Translations under genes and position numbers: made by a program
Part shown: positions 37,101-46,555 of the stretch, one piece after another
How positions within the stretch are numbered: position 1 is the stretch's first letter
Layout of the letters: each line of letters starts with the position of its first letter
Assembly (NCBI RefSeq): GCF_019668485.1
Contig: NZ_AP024619.1
Coordinates: 1,115,001-1,179,000 of the forward strand
Direction of reading: 5' to 3'
Origin: Gelria sp. Kuro-4
GTDB lineage: Bacteria; Bacillota; DTU030; DUMP01
DNA length: 64,000 nucleotides
The notes under the pieces: model-generated
What the model was told of the DNA's origin: nothing
Databases searched by the model: none
Seen by the model: only the letters and a program-made list of their open reading frames with translations

Positions 37101-37395
37101 CCTGGCGGGGGAGGGACTGACGGCAGAGCAGCTGGAGCCGGCGGAGGCGCTGGAGCGGGTGCGGAGCGGAGAAGTGCACGCGGTGGTCTCCATCCCCAGC
37201 CACCGGCCGGGTGCCCCAACCTTTGGCTTCACCCTGCGCCGCCTGGCGGTGGAGTACGGCCTTCCCTGCTACACCTGCCCGGACACGCTCAGGGCCGCCC
37301 TCCTCGCCGCCCGCGCGCTCGCCGCCGGCGAGACCATCAACTGCGCCGACCTGAACTGGTACCTGGGAAAGGAGGACTCCCATGCAGAACCTTAA
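34192..37395 (+). CDS. carB: Carbamoyl-phosphate synthase large subunit
   Basis: The 1067-residue protein has two tandem ATP-grasp halves, each opening with a GSGPI-IGQ motif (residues about 15-22 and 557-565), and a C-terminal MGS-like regulatory domain (about 930-1060). Repeated signatures are [13 protein letters not shown] and [21 protein letters not shown] and [13 protein letters not shown], and INPR-type segments [17 protein letters not shown] and [17 protein letters not shown]. Full length and intact. It makes carbamoyl phosphate from bicarbonate, ammonia and two ATP. GTG 34192 overlaps carA; the 3' end overlaps argF by 14 bases. Confidence 0.97.
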   Translation: MPKDPSIKRVLVVGSGPIVIGQAAEFDYAGSQACRALKEEGVEVVLVNSNPATIMTDYHLADRVYLEPLTAEFVARVIAEERPDALLPGLGGQTGLNLARELSLNGVLQRYGVRLLGTPLTAIERAEDRELFKETMAACGEAVPPSQAVASIAEAQAFAARCGFPLIVRPAYTLGGSGGGRARNRTELTEVVRRGLRLSPIGQVLVEKSLEGWKEIEYEVMRDAGDNCITVCNMENLDPMGIHTGDSVVVAPSQTLTNREYQLLRTAALKIIRTLGIVGGCNIQFALDPQSERYYVIEVNPRVSRSSALASKATGYPIAKVTAKVALGLRLDEIKNPVTGGTWAAFEPALDYVVVKVPRWPFDKFKQGDRRLGTQMKATGEVMALDRTLEGALLKAIRSLEVGLTHPSAPALEQLSRAELAAALQEVRDDRLLLLFAALRRGFSVAELAGATGIDPFFLGKLENIVLLERELAAGLTPERLARAKRLGFSDAAIARLSGVPAAAVRRLRAEQRLAPAYKMVDTCAAEFRAATPYYYSTYAGCDEVAASPRATVAVLGSGPIRIGQGIEFDYCSVQAVWAARAAGYETVLINNNPETVSTDFDTADRLYFEPLHPEDVGAVLEKERPAGIIAQFGGQTALNLAVELDGRYPLLGTAPAGLAAAEDRELFDALLARLGLARPAGGAVTDVKAGLALAERLGFPVLVRPSFVLGGRGMEVVVGEAELRRYLEEALAVSPGHPILIDRYLPGKEIEVDALADGEEVTVPGIMEHIERAGIHSGDSIAVYPARLTPALTEKIVAATRALARGLQAKGLINIQFVYYQGRLYVIEANPRASRTVPFLSKVTGLALVPLATRLGLGARLSELGLAPGLVPPRRLVAVKAPVFSFGKLTRVDPRLGPEMKSTGEVLGLDRTLPAALYKALLAAGQALPAGGTMLLSVADRDKEEVLPAAKELTELGWRLSATPGTARCLAGEGLTAEQLEPAEALERVRSGEVHAVVSIPSHRPGAPTFGFTLRRLAVEYGLPCYTCPDTLRAALLAARALAAGETINCADLNWYLGKEDSHAEP

Positions 37396-38314
37396 GGGCC
37401 GGGACTTCATTACGCTGGCGGATTTCAGCCCGGAGGAGCTGCGCCAGCTCCTGGATTTTGCCCACTACCTCAAGCAGCAGCAAAAAATGGGTCTTGCCTG
37501 CCGGCCGCTTACCGGCCGCACCCTTGCCATGCTCTTTCACAAGCATTCCACGCGCACCCGCGTTTCCTTCGCCGTGGGCATGTACCAGCTGGGCGGGCAG
37601 GCCCTCTACCTGGGGGCGGACGAGCTGCAGCTGGGCCGCGGCGAGACGGCGGCCGACACCGCCCGCGTGCTTTCGCGTTATGTGGATGCCATCTTGATCC
37701 GCACTTATTCCCACGAACTCGTTAAGGAACTGGCGGCGGCGGCCGACGTGCCGGTGATCAACGGCCTTACCGACCTTACGCATCCCACCCAGGCCCTGGC
37801 CGACTTCTTTACCCTGGAAGAAAAAAAGGGGCGCCTGGCCGGCCTCAAGCTCGCGTACGTGGGCGACGGAAACAACGTGGCCCATTCCCTCCTCATCGGC
37901 GCCGCCAAGCTGGGTGTGAACATCAGCCTGGCCTGCCCGCCCGGCTACGAGCCGCAGGGGGAAATTGTAGCCATGGCGCGTGAGGCGGCGGCCAAGAGCG
38001 GGACCGCCGTCGCCGTCGGCACCGATCCCCGAGAAGCGGTGGCCGGCGCCGATGCCGTCTACACGGATGTCTGGACCAGCATGGGCCAGGAGGCGGAGAG
38101 CGCTGCGCGCCGCACCGCCTTCGCCGCCTACCAGGTAAACGCCGCGCTTATGGCCCGAGCCAAGCCGGACGCCCTGTTCCTCCATTGCCTGCCCTGCCAC
38201 CGGGGCGAGGAGGTGACGGCGGAAGTAGTGGACGGCCCCCAGTCCGCCGTCTTCGACGAGGCTGAGAACCGCCTGCACGCGCACAAGGCCATCCTGGCTG
38301 CAGTGATGCGCTGA
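37382..38314 (+). CDS. argF: Ornithine carbamoyltransferase
   Basis: The enzyme joins carbamoyl phosphate and ornithine to citrulline. The 310-residue protein has the carbamoyl-phosphate site STRTR (near residue 57), HPTQALAD near 136, the ornithine-binding DVWTSMGQE and the HCLP loop near 264. It overlaps the end of carB, so the carbamoyl phosphate made by CarAB is used by its operon partner. The stop is followed at once by the convergent end of a ferritin-like gene. Confidence 0.96.
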   Translation: MQNLKGRDFITLADFSPEELRQLLDFAHYLKQQQKMGLACRPLTGRTLAMLFHKHSTRTRVSFAVGMYQLGGQALYLGADELQLGRGETAADTARVLSRYVDAILIRTYSHELVKELAAAADVPVINGLTDLTHPTQALADFFTLEEKKGRLAGLKLAYVGDGNNVAHSLLIGAAKLGVNISLACPPGYEPQGEIVAMAREAAAKSGTAVAVGTDPREAVAGADAVYTDVWTSMGQEAESAARRTAFAAYQVNAALMARAKPDALFLHCLPCHRGEEVTAEVVDGPQSAVFDEAENRLHAHKAILAAVMR

Positions 38315-38318
38315 ACAC

Positions 38319-38684
38319 CTACTTCTTTTTTCCCTCTTCGACAGCTAAACCGTAGGGCGTCGTGCCGGGACCTCCGGGCATGCCTGGGCTGCCGGGGGGC
38401 AAGGGGGGCAGGGGCGGCATGCCGGGCATCTGGCCCATCATCTCCATCATCCGCCGGTGCTGCACCGGGTCCAGCATCATGATGGCGTGCATCAGCTCGG
38501 CCACGTGTTCCTTCTCATCGTTCATGTTGCGGCAGAAGATCTCCCGCAGGCGCGGGTCCATGGTTTCCATGGCATGGCGCTGGTACTGGTTGATGGCGGC
38601 CAGCTCGCCGATCAGGTCTTCCCGCAGGACAAGGAGCCGTTCGTCCAGGGTGCACACTTCGTCCATTTGATGGGGCGGGACCAT
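38319..38684 (-). CDS. Small ferritin-like diiron protein, EncFtn-like
   Basis: The 121-residue protein starts at ATG 38684 with AAAGGAGG eight bases upstream. It is two long helices (residues about 12-75) with LIGELAAINQYQRHA and FCRNMNDEKEHVAELMHAI. This gives one Glu and one ExxH, the half-ferroxidase site of encapsulated ferritins and short rubrerythrin-like proteins, which assemble by dimerisation. The C-terminus is Met/Pro/Gly-rich and ends PYGLAVEEGKKK. The ending faintly resembles encapsulin-targeting peptides but lacks a clear match. It sits alone on the minus strand between argF and argG. No encapsulin shell gene is in the window. Confidence 0.75.
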   Translation of the reverse strand: MVPPHQMDEVCTLDERLLVLREDLIGELAAINQYQRHAMETMDPRLREIFCRNMNDEKEHVAELMHAIMMLDPVQHRRMMEMMGQMPGMPPLPPLPPGSPGMPGGPGTTPYGLAVEEGKKK

Positions 38685-38753
38685 AATAAGACCTCCTTTA
38701 GTGCGTGTTCGTTGCCATTCCAGCATATGTCCGGTACGGCGGCGGCGTTCCGG

Positions 38754-38782
38754 TTGCATTTCTATACTCAGTTGTTTATAAT
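38754..38782 (+). promoter_or_regulatory. Promoter of argGH
   Basis: TTGCAT, a 17-base spacer and TATAAT, continuing as TATAATTATAATG. It matches the carA promoter in both hexamers, spacing and the overlapping A/T palindrome. Confidence 0.8.
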
Positions 38783-38824
38783 TATAATGTCATTGGGACC
38801 AGCAAGCGGAGGAGGAGAAACAGT

Positions 38825-40042
38825 ATGGGTGAGGTTAAAAAGGTGGTCCTGGCCTACTCGGGTGGCCTGGACACGTCCGTGATCATCCCCTGGCTCAAGG
38901 AAAACTACGGCTGCGAGGTTGTCGCCATGGCGGCCGACGTGGGGCAGGGGGAGGAGCTGGCACCCCTTAAGGAGAAGGCCATCGCCAGCGGGGCCAGCAA
39001 GATCTACATCGAGGACATCAAAGAGGACTTTGTGAAAAACTACGTCTTCCCCATGCTTAAAGCGGGCGCCGTCTACGAGGGCAAGTACCTCCTCGGTACC
39101 TCCATCGCCCGCCCGGTGATCGCCAAAAAGCTCGTGGAGGTGGCCCTGGCCGAGGGGGCCGACGCCATTGCCCACGGCTGCACCGGGAAGGGCAACGACC
39201 AGGTGCGCTTTGAGCTCACCGCCAAGGCTTTGGCGCCCCACCTCAAGGTGATCGCCCCCTGGCGCGAGTGGTCCCTCAAATCGCGCGACGAGGAGATCGA
39301 CTACGCCGTGGCCCACGGCATCCCGGTGCCCGTGACCAAGGCCAAACCCTACAGCATGGACCGCAACCTCTGGCACATCAGCTACGAGGCCGGCGTGCTG
39401 GAGGACCCGGCCTTTGAGCCCCAGGAAGACATGTTCCTCCTCACGGTCTCCCCGGAGAAGGCACCGGATACTCCTGAGTACGTGGAGATCGCCTTCGAGG
39501 CGGGCGAGCCGACCGCGGTGAACGGCGTCGCGTACGGCCCGGTGGAGCTGGTGGAAAAACTCAACGCCCTGGCCGGTAAGCACGGCATCGGCCGGGTGGA
39601 CCTGGTGGAGAACCGCCTGGTGGGCATGAAGTCCCGCGGCGTGTACGAGACCCCGGGCGGTACCATCCTCACCTTCGCCCACCGCGAACTGGAGTACCTG
39701 ACGCTGGACCGGGAGACCATGCACTACAAGGAGCTCATTGCGGCCAAGTACGCCGAGCTGGTGTACTACGGCCTCTGGTTTACCCCGCTGCGCGAGGCGC
39801 TGGACGCCTTTGTGGCGGTGACGCAAAAGCACGTCACCGGCACGGTGCGCCTCAAGCTCTACAAGGGGAACATCAGCGTGGCCGGCCGCACCTCGCCCTA
39901 CAGCCTCTACCGCGAGGACCTGGCCACCTTCGGCGCCGACGCCGTGTACAACCAGAAGGACGCCGAGGGCTTTATCAACCTCTTCGGCCTGCCGCTCAAG
40001 GTGCAGGGGCTGCTGAAGGCCGCGGAGGAGAAAAAGGCATGA
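38825..40042 (+). CDS. argG: Argininosuccinate synthase
   Basis: The enzyme condenses citrulline and aspartate with ATP. The 405-residue protein begins with the ATP pyrophosphatase P-loop [13 protein letters not shown] (residues about 7-19), followed by [28 protein letters not shown] and [12 protein letters not shown]. The start is ATG 38825 behind GGAGGAG; the upstream in-frame ATG lies before the promoter. It overlaps argH by four bases. Confidence 0.97.
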   Translation: MGEVKKVVLAYSGGLDTSVIIPWLKENYGCEVVAMAADVGQGEELAPLKEKAIASGASKIYIEDIKEDFVKNYVFPMLKAGAVYEGKYLLGTSIARPVIAKKLVEVALAEGADAIAHGCTGKGNDQVRFELTAKALAPHLKVIAPWREWSLKSRDEEIDYAVAHGIPVPVTKAKPYSMDRNLWHISYEAGVLEDPAFEPQEDMFLLTVSPEKAPDTPEYVEIAFEAGEPTAVNGVAYGPVELVEKLNALAGKHGIGRVDLVENRLVGMKSRGVYETPGGTILTFAHRELEYLTLDRETMHYKELIAAKYAELVYYGLWFTPLREALDAFVAVTQKHVTGTVRLKLYKGNISVAGRTSPYSLYREDLATFGADAVYNQKDAEGFINLFGLPLKVQGLLKAAEEKKA

Positions 40043-41430
40043 AGCTCTGGGGCGGCCGTTTCCGCAAGGAGACGGCGGCGGAGGTGGATGATTTCAACGC
40101 TTCCATCGGCTTCGACCAGCGCCTCTGGGAGGAGGACATCGCCGGGAGCCTGGCGCACGTGAAGATGCTGGCCCAGGTGGGGGTGCTCACGGCGGAGGAG
40201 GCCGCCGCCATCACCCGGGGCCTGGAGGAGATCCGCGCGGAGATAAAAAGCGGCGCCTTTACCTTCAGCCCGGAGTACGAGGACATCCACATGCACATCG
40301 AGCACCGCCTTATCGAAAAGATAGGCCCGGTGGGCGGTAAGGTCCACACCGCCAGGAGCCGCAACGACCAGGTGGCGCTCGACACCCACCTCTGGGTGAA
40401 GCGCCGGGTGGACACGGTGCTGGCGCTCATCACGGACTTTCAGTCTGCGCTGGTGGCCAAGGCGCGGCAGCATCAGGCGGCCGTCATCCCCGGCTACACC
40501 CACCTGCAGCACGCCCAGCCCATCCTCTTTGCCCACCACCTTCTGGCCTACTTCGAGATGCTGGAGCGGGACCGGGCGCGCTTTCTCGGCTGCCGGGAGC
40601 GGGCGGACCTGCTGCCGCTGGGGGCCGGCGCCCTGGCCGGCACCACCTTTCCCATCGACCGGGAGCTGGTGGCGCGCGAGCTGGGCTTCAAGGCCCTCTA
40701 CGAGAACAGCCTGGACGCGGTGAGCGACCGGGACTACATCGTCGAGTTTCTCGCCGCTTCCGCCCTCCTCATGGTGCACCTCTCCCGCCTGGCGGAGGAA
40801 CTCGTCCTCTGGTCGAGCCGTGAGTTCGGCTTCATTGAGCTGGACGATGCCTACAGTACCGGTTCCAGCATCATGCCGCAGAAGAAGAACCCGGACGTCC
40901 CCGAGCTGGTGCGCGGCAAGACGGGGCGCGTGGTGGGGCACCTGACGGCACTCCTTACTGTTCTGAAGGGCCTTCCACTGGCCTATAACAAGGACCTGCA
41001 GGAGGACAAGGAGGCGCTCTTCGACAGCGCCGATACCGTGTGCGCCGTGCTGCGCGTCTTCACCGGGCTCATCGCCGCGCTCAAGGTGAACGAGGAACGG
41101 ATGCTTGCGGCCGCGCGCGGCGATTTTTCCACCGCCACCGACCTGGCGGACTACCTGGCGCGCCGCGGCCTGCCCTTCCGAGAAGCGCATGCGGTAGTGG
41201 GCCGCCTGGTGCAGCAGTGCCTGGCAGCCGGTAAGACCCTTGAGGACCTTACGCTGGAGGAACTCCAGGCGGCCTCGCCCCTGTTCGGGCCCGACGCCAT
41301 GGCAGCGCTTACAGTGGAAGCGTCGGTCGCGGCACGCACATCGCGCGGGGGTACGGCCCCGGCGCAGGTGGCGGCGGCCCTGGCACGGGCGGAAGAGTTC
41401 CTGGCCGCCCGCCGGCGCGATGGGAAGTGA
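40039..41430 (+). CDS. argH: Argininosuccinate lyase
   Basis: The enzyme splits argininosuccinate into arginine and fumarate. The 463-residue protein has the fumarase/aspartase signature [16 protein letters not shown] near residue 277, KLWGGRF at the start, [14 protein letters not shown] and [13 protein letters not shown]. It overlaps argG by ATGA-type coupling and completes the arginine route from carbamoyl phosphate. A long GC-rich hairpin follows. Confidence 0.97.
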   Translation: MKLWGGRFRKETAAEVDDFNASIGFDQRLWEEDIAGSLAHVKMLAQVGVLTAEEAAAITRGLEEIRAEIKSGAFTFSPEYEDIHMHIEHRLIEKIGPVGGKVHTARSRNDQVALDTHLWVKRRVDTVLALITDFQSALVAKARQHQAAVIPGYTHLQHAQPILFAHHLLAYFEMLERDRARFLGCRERADLLPLGAGALAGTTFPIDRELVARELGFKALYENSLDAVSDRDYIVEFLAASALLMVHLSRLAEELVLWSSREFGFIELDDAYSTGSSIMPQKKNPDVPELVRGKTGRVVGHLTALLTVLKGLPLAYNKDLQEDKEALFDSADTVCAVLRVFTGLIAALKVNEERMLAAARGDFSTATDLADYLARRGLPFREAHAVVGRLVQQCLAAGKTLEDLTLEELQAASPLFGPDAMAALTVEASVAARTSRGGTAPAQVAAALARAEEFLAARRRDGK

Positions 41431-41452
41431 GGTAAGTTAACGGAAAACTGCC

Positions 41453-41488
41453 GCGGAGGCCGGGGGAAGGCTTTCCCCCGGCCTCCGC
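41453..41488 (+). terminator. Hairpin after argH
   Basis: GCGGAGGCCGGGGGAA and TTTCCCCCGGCCTCCGC form a 15- to 16-pair stem. There is no T-run after it, so it may be a weak or factor-assisted terminator. Confidence 0.55.
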
Positions 41489-41587
41489 GCTGTCACCAAA
41501 GGCCTCCCCCCCCAATACTATGGTGGAGGAGGGGGAGGGGAAGGTCGACCCCTCTCCCTCAAGAACTGCGAGGGAGGGGAACGATCG

Positions 41588-42679
41588 GTGAAAGGTAAGA
41601 TGTGGTTGGCAGCGGCCCTCACCGCCTGCCTGCTGGTGGCCGGGTGCAGCCCCGTCCGGCCACCCCAGGCGGAAACACCGGCTCCGGCCGCGGCCGCCCC
41701 TGCCGCCCCGGCTCCGGAGACGGGCTTGAAGCCGCTTTCGCCTGCGGTGACGGTGACTGTGGGTATGAAGCAGGTGGTCTCCGATGCCGGAATCCTAATC
41801 GGCATGGCCAAGGGGTACTACAAGGAGTTGGGTATTGAGATCAAGCCCGTACAGTTCAACACCGGCCAGGAGATGATCAACGCCCTGGCTGCCGGGCAGC
41901 TCGACGTGGGGGCCACCGTCACGGCCACGGGGCTATTCAACGCCATGCTGCGCGGTATCCCCATCAAGATTGTGGCCGACAAGGGCGTGAACGTCCCCGG
42001 CCGGGGCTACTACCGGCTCTGCCTGCGCCCGGAGGTGGCGAAGGCGATTAAGGACTACAAGGACCTCAAGGGCAGAAAGCTGGCCGTGGTGGGTACGGCC
42101 TCACTGGACGAGATCGCCCTGGATCGCTGCCTGAACGCCGGCGGGCTTTCCACCCAGGATGTGGACCTCCAGGTTATCCGGGCCTTCCCGGACATTGTGG
42201 CGGCCATGGCGAGCGGCAGCATCGACGGCGGCATGGTGATCGAGCCCTTTGTCACCCAGGGTATGGTCAAGGGCGTACTCGATCCCTGGAAGGACCCGTC
42301 CGAGTACGACCCGCACGCCCAGACGGCGCTCTTGGTCTACGGGCCGAGTATCACCGAGCGGCCCGAGGCGGCGGACCGCTTTATGGTGGCCTACATCAAG
42401 TCCCTGCGCGACTACAACGATGCCTTTTTCAAGAACAAGATGAAGGACGAGGTAATATCCATCCTGGCGAAGTGGTCCGTGGTCAAAGATAAGGCCCTCT
42501 ACGAGAAAATGTTCCCGGTGGGCCTTAACCCGGACGGCTACGCCCGCACCAAAGGGATCGAGCTGGACCTGGCCTGGTACAAGGCGCGCGGCCTCCTCAA
42601 GGGCGATCTGAAACTGGAGGACGTGCTGGATAACCAGTATGTCGACCGCGCCCTGAAGGTGCTGGGCAAATACCAGTAG
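41588..42679 (+). CDS. ABC transporter substrate-binding lipoprotein (NMT1/SsuA-like)
   Basis: The 363-residue protein has a lipoprotein signal with lipobox LLVAGC (Cys at about residue 20), then an Ala/Pro-rich linker. The periplasmic-binding fold of the SsuA/TauA/NMT1 group follows: VGMKQVVSDAGILIGMAKGY, a GLDVG-like AGQLDVGATVTATGL segment, and a SGSIDGGMVIEPF region. GTG 41588 follows GGGAGGGG at eight bases. It heads an operon with a permease and an ATPase. The group covers sulfonates, taurine, nitrate, bicarbonate and pyrimidine precursors; nothing here decides between them. Confidence 0.9.
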   Translation: MKGKMWLAAALTACLLVAGCSPVRPPQAETPAPAAAAPAAPAPETGLKPLSPAVTVTVGMKQVVSDAGILIGMAKGYYKELGIEIKPVQFNTGQEMINALAAGQLDVGATVTATGLFNAMLRGIPIKIVADKGVNVPGRGYYRLCLRPEVAKAIKDYKDLKGRKLAVVGTASLDEIALDRCLNAGGLSTQDVDLQVIRAFPDIVAAMASGSIDGGMVIEPFVTQGMVKGVLDPWKDPSEYDPHAQTALLVYGPSITERPEAADRFMVAYIKSLRDYNDAFFKNKMKDEVISILAKWSVVKDKALYEKMFPVGLNPDGYARTKGIELDLAWYKARGLLKGDLKLEDVLDNQYVDRALKVLGKYQ

Positions 42680-42761
42680 CGGCGCCCACGCGGCAGGAGG
42701 ACCGGGGCTGCGGTCCTCCTGCCCGGCGGCCTCTCCCTCAACCTATGGAGGTGAAGCGGCT

Positions 42762-43520
42762 GTGCGGGCAGAGGCAAAAGTGCTCTCCTTTTTTTCGCCC
42801 CTGCTTCTTGTCATCCTGTGGGAACTTTTGGCCCGCGGCGGCCTTATCGATATCCGGGTTTTTTCGGCACCGAGCCTCATAGTGCGATCCTTTGTTCCGG
42901 CACTCTTTTCGGGCGAACTCCTCTACCACACCTGGATCAGCGTGCGGCGCATCCTCCTCGGTTTTCTTGCCGGGGCCCTGCCCGGCGTGCTCTTGGGGCT
43001 GTCTATGGGGCTCTTTCCGCCGGTGCGGGCCCTGCTGCAGCCTATGATAGCCATCACCTTCCCTATTCCCAAGCTGGCCATCATGCCGATGATCATCCTG
43101 CTCTTTGGCCTGGGTGAGGCCTCGAAGGTGTTTACGGTGGCCATCGGCGTGTTTTACCTGGTGCTCATCAACACCGTGTCCGGGGTGCTCAACATCGACA
43201 AGATCTACCTGGATGTGGCCAAGAACTTCGGCGCCGGCCGCTGGAACTTTTACCGCACCGTGGCCCTGCCGGGGGCCCTGCCCATGATCTTCGCCGGTTT
43301 TAAGCTGGGCATGGGTACGGCTCTTATTCTCATCGTCGCCGCCGAACTTACGGCGGCCGGGGGCGGGCTGGGCGACTGGATCTGGCGGTCCTACGACATG
43401 TTCGATATCGAGCGCATGTTTACATCCCTCATCGCCTTGACCGTCCTGGGCTACCTGTTCTCTAACGCACTGGACCTCCTGGAACGGTGGGTGATACCGT
43501 GGAAATCGCCGCACGCGTGA
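42762..43520 (+). CDS. ABC transporter permease (SsuC/TauC-like)
   Basis: The 252-residue membrane protein has about six hydrophobic segments and the EAA loop in the form VAKNFGAGRWNFYRTVALPGALP (near residues 147-170; only the key part named here is the GxxxxxxxxxxALPGALP core). GTG 42762 follows GGAGGTG. It is 82 bases after the binding protein, with the ATPase start shortly after its stop. Together the three genes form an SsuABC-like importer. Confidence 0.9.
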   Translation: MRAEAKVLSFFSPLLLVILWELLARGGLIDIRVFSAPSLIVRSFVPALFSGELLYHTWISVRRILLGFLAGALPGVLLGLSMGLFPPVRALLQPMIAITFPIPKLAIMPMIILLFGLGEASKVFTVAIGVFYLVLINTVSGVLNIDKIYLDVAKNFGAGRWNFYRTVALPGALPMIFAGFKLGMGTALILIVAAELTAAGGGLGDWIWRSYDMFDIERMFTSLIALTVLGYLFSNALDLLERWVIPWKSPHA

Positions 43521-43555
43521 TCGGTGAGCCAGTGCCAGCAAGGAGGAGGTTAGAG

Positions 43556-44347
43556 GTGCAGCCGAACGGAGAGGCCATCGTCCTCACAGGCATCAGCAAA
43601 ACCTTCACCAGCCGCAGCGGAACGGTAGTGGCCCTGGACGACGTCAACCTCACCATCAAAGAGGGCGAGTTTCTCTGCATCGTCGGGCCGAGCGGGTGCG
43701 GTAAAACTACGCTGCTGCGTATCCTGGCCGGCCTGGAGGTGCCCACCGGCGGCCGGGTGGAGATTAGAGTACGGGAACCCGGCAAACCGGTCAACGCCAT
43801 GGTGTTCCAGGAGCAGTCGGTTTTCCCCTGGTACACGGTGAAGGAGAACGTGGCTTATGGCCTCGCCATGCGCGGGGTGCCGCGCAAAGAGCGCGAAGCG
43901 ATCGCCCTGCATTACCTGAAGATCACCGGGCTGAGCAAGTTCGCCCACGCTTACCCCCACCAGCTTTCCGGCGGCATGAAGCAGCGCGTGAGCGTAGCGC
44001 GCGCCTTTGCCAACGACCCCTCCATTCTTCTTCTGGATGAGCCGTTCGGCTCCCTGGATGAGCAGACGCGCGTCATCCTGCAGCAGGAGCTGCTGCGCAT
44101 CTGGGAGGGCACGCGCAAGACGGCCGTCTTCATTACCCACAGCATCGATGAGGCCCTGGGCCTGGGGGACCGGGTGCTGGTGATGACGGCCCGGCCGGGG
44201 CGCGTCAAGGCCATCCTGGAGGTGGACCTGCCGCGCCCGCGCGACCTCACCCTCATCCGCTCCCGGCCGCGCTTTCTGGAGCTGTTCGATACCATCTGGT
44301 TCTACCTGCGCGAAGAAGTGGCGAAAGCCACTGAGCTCAAAGCTTAG
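43556..44347 (+). CDS. ABC transporter ATP-binding protein (SsuB/TauB-like)
   Basis: The 263-residue ATPase has Walker A GPSGCGKTT (near residue 44), Q-loop VFQEQSVFPW, ABC signature LSGGMKQRVSVARAF, Walker B ILLLDEPF and the H-loop ITHSIDEA. The QEQ.VFPW.TV form is typical of the nitrate/sulfonate/taurine group. The start is GTG 43556, which has a strong AGGAGG six bases upstream; GTG 43487 would overlap the permease and lacks a site. It ends the three-gene transporter operon. Confidence 0.93.
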   Translation: MQPNGEAIVLTGISKTFTSRSGTVVALDDVNLTIKEGEFLCIVGPSGCGKTTLLRILAGLEVPTGGRVEIRVREPGKPVNAMVFQEQSVFPWYTVKENVAYGLAMRGVPRKEREAIALHYLKITGLSKFAHAYPHQLSGGMKQRVSVARAFANDPSILLLDEPFGSLDEQTRVILQQELLRIWEGTRKTAVFITHSIDEALGLGDRVLVMTARPGRVKAILEVDLPRPRDLTLIRSRPRFLELFDTIWFYLREEVAKATELKA

Positions 44348-44410
44348 GCCAGGACCTGCCAGAAAAAATGTTGCCGCCCGGAAAGGTTTTTCCGCCCCAG
44401 CCAGCGAAAG

Positions 44411-44416
44411 TATAAT
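44411..44416 (+). promoter_or_regulatory. -10 element before cdaA
   Basis: TATAAT with a poor -35 (TTTTCC, 17-base spacer). It is the only promoter-like signal between the ABC operon and cdaA. Confidence 0.5.
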
Positions 44417-44481
44417 GGGAAAGCGGATAAGATAGTAAAAGAAGCAGGAAACAGAAGCAAGAATTGGCAAGGTGAGGTCCC

Positions 44482-45288
44482 ATGCTGGAGCAGCTGCGCC
44501 ATCTGTCCCCCCTCGACATCCTGGATATTCTCATCGTCGCCTTCGTCTTTTACCGGGTCATTGTCTGGATCCGGGGCACGCGGGCGGTACAGCTCTTGAA
44601 GGGCCTCGCCGTGCTGCTTTTGGCGTATTTTTTTAGCCGCCGTTTCGGGCTGGCGGCGACCAGCTGGCTCCTCGACAAGGTTATGACGATGGGCCTCATC
44701 GCCGTGCCCATTATTTTTCAGCCGGAGCTCAGGCGCGGGCTGGAACAGCTGGGGCGCGGCCGGCTCTTCACGCCGGCCAGCCGCCTCTTGGGCGAGGAAG
44801 ACGTTTCCCGCATGATTCAGGAGGTGGTGCGGGCGGTGCAGGTGCTGGCCCGCAACAAGGTGGGGGCGCTCATCGTCCTCGAACGCCGGACGGGGCTCAA
44901 GGAAGTGGAAGAGACGGGCATCCCGCTGGATGCCTTGGTATCGGCGGAGTTTCTGGTCAACGTCTTCGTGCCCAACACGCCGCTCCACGACGGCGCCACC
45001 ATCATCCGCAACGACCGGGTGGTGGCGGCCGGGTGTTTCCTGCCGCTCACCGAGAACCAGGATCTCAGCAAGGACCTGGGAACGCGCCACCGGGCGGCGT
45101 TGGGCATCAGCGAGCAATCGGACTGCGTGGCCATTGTGGTCTCGGAGGAGACGGGTATTATCTCCGTGGCGCAGGAAGGCAGGCTGCGGCGGCACCTGGA
45201 CGAGGGCAGCCTGAAGGATCTGCTGGCAGGCATCTTCAAGCAGGAGGCGACGCTGCCCTTCCTGCGCTGGGGGTCATCGCATGGATAA
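44482..45288 (+). CDS. cdaA: Diadenylate cyclase CdaA
   Basis: The 268-residue enzyme makes c-di-AMP from two ATP at the membrane. Three hydrophobic segments fill residues about 10-80. The DAC domain follows, with the catalytic LHDGATII (near residue 168) and GTRHRAALGISE (near 200). ATG 44482 follows AAGGTGAGG. It overlaps cdaR by eight bases and is followed by glmM, the classic Bacillota cluster in which CdaR and GlmM modulate the cyclase and link osmotic control to peptidoglycan synthesis. Confidence 0.96.
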   Translation: MLEQLRHLSPLDILDILIVAFVFYRVIVWIRGTRAVQLLKGLAVLLLAYFFSRRFGLAATSWLLDKVMTMGLIAVPIIFQPELRRGLEQLGRGRLFTPASRLLGEEDVSRMIQEVVRAVQVLARNKVGALIVLERRTGLKEVEETGIPLDALVSAEFLVNVFVPNTPLHDGATIIRNDRVVAAGCFLPLTENQDLSKDLGTRHRAALGISEQSDCVAIVVSEETGIISVAQEGRLRRHLDEGSLKDLLAGIFKQEATLPFLRWGSSHG

Positions 45289-46519
45289 GTGGCTGCAAAA
45301 AGACGCTGTTGTCCGGGCGATGGCCCTCCTGCTGGCCTTTATCATGTGGCTCTTCGTGGTGAACGAGCAGAACCCTCAGGACACGCGCACCCTGCTGGTG
45401 ACGCCGGAGCTGCGCAACGTGCCCACGGGCCTGGTGCTCATGGGCGATGTCAAGCCGGTGGCCGTTAAGCTCAAGGGCCGCCGCAGCGAGCTTTACGCGA
45501 CCGGGGGACCGGAGCTGGGTGCCTACGTGGACCTCGCGGCGGCGACGGAGGGCGAGCAGTCTTACCCTGTGCACCTCGCCAGCGTGCCGCCCGATGTGGA
45601 GCTGGTGCAGATTGCCCCGCCGCAGGTGACGGTGAAGCTGGAGAGCATCGTGCAGCAGCAGCTCCCGGTGGAACTGGTGCTGCGCGGCACCCCGGCCGCC
45701 GGCTACGCGGCGGGGCCGCCGGTTTTGAGCCCGGTGCAGGTGCTGGTGGAGGGGCCGCGCAGCCGGGTGCGGCTGGCCAGCCGGGCCATCGTCCGCCTGG
45801 ACACGGAGGGGGCCAAGGACAACATCCGCGTGAGCGTGCCGGTGCAGATCCTGGACAGCAAGGGGGCGCCGGTGCCGGAGGGCCTGCGGATCAAACCTGA
45901 GGTGGTGGACGTGTCGCTCCCCGTGGCGCGCCTGCCGGCCAAGATGGTGCCGGTTAAGCCCCAGGTTTCCGGGGAGCCGGGCGAAGGATATAAGGTAAGC
46001 CAAGTCCTGGCCGAGCCTGCCACCATCATAATAAGCGGCCCGGCCGCCATGCTGGCCGAGATCACCAGTGTCTCCACCCTGCCGCTGGACATCAGCGGGG
46101 CGACCATGAACCGGAGCGGCGACATGCGGGTGGTGCTGCCCCAGGACGTGCGGGCCGAGGTGGAGCGGGTGCGGGTGACGGCGGTGATTGAGCCGCGCAC
46201 CATGCAGCGCACCCTCGAGGGCGTGGAAATCAAGGTGCGCGGCCTGGCGGAGAAGATGGCGGCGACCGTAGAGCCCAAAAGCGTGCGCGTTACCGTGGCC
46301 GGCCTTTTCCAGACGATGGCACCGCTGACTGCTGCCGACCTGAGCGCCTACGTGAGCGTTGACGGGCTGGGCCCGGGTGAACACGAGGTGACGGTGCACC
46401 TGAACCTGCCGGATGGTGTCCGGCAGGTGGGAATAGAGCCGGCGAAAGTGAAGATCATCCTGAAGGCGGAAGAGCCGCCGCCGGAAGAAAAGAAAACGGG
46501 TGAAAAGGATAAACCTTGA
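45281..46519 (+). CDS. cdaR: CdaR, YbbR-domain regulator of CdaA
   Basis: The 412-residue protein has one N-terminal membrane helix (AMALLLAFIMWLFVV) and an extracytoplasmic part made of about four YbbR repeats of some 85 residues, with VTVKLES, VLVEGP and RVTAVIE strands in matching places. The tail is a charged low-complexity stretch (EEPPPEEKKTGEKDK). YbbR proteins contact CdaA and tune c-di-AMP output. Start at ATG 45281 overlaps cdaA. Confidence 0.93.
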   Translation: MDKWLQKDAVVRAMALLLAFIMWLFVVNEQNPQDTRTLLVTPELRNVPTGLVLMGDVKPVAVKLKGRRSELYATGGPELGAYVDLAAATEGEQSYPVHLASVPPDVELVQIAPPQVTVKLESIVQQQLPVELVLRGTPAAGYAAGPPVLSPVQVLVEGPRSRVRLASRAIVRLDTEGAKDNIRVSVPVQILDSKGAPVPEGLRIKPEVVDVSLPVARLPAKMVPVKPQVSGEPGEGYKVSQVLAEPATIIISGPAAMLAEITSVSTLPLDISGATMNRSGDMRVVLPQDVRAEVERVRVTAVIEPRTMQRTLEGVEIKVRGLAEKMAATVEPKSVRVTVAGLFQTMAPLTAADLSAYVSVDGLGPGEHEVTVHLNLPDGVRQVGIEPAKVKIILKAEEPPPEEKKTGEKDKP

Positions 46520-46555
46520 AAGCTGTTGGAGACGAGTAGGACTAGGGGGATTCAT

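Noticed and set aside
38600-38684. A complete encapsulin cargo-loading peptide on the ferritin-like protein
   Set aside because: The tail only loosely resembles targeting peptides and no shell gene is in the window, so it is not called as such.
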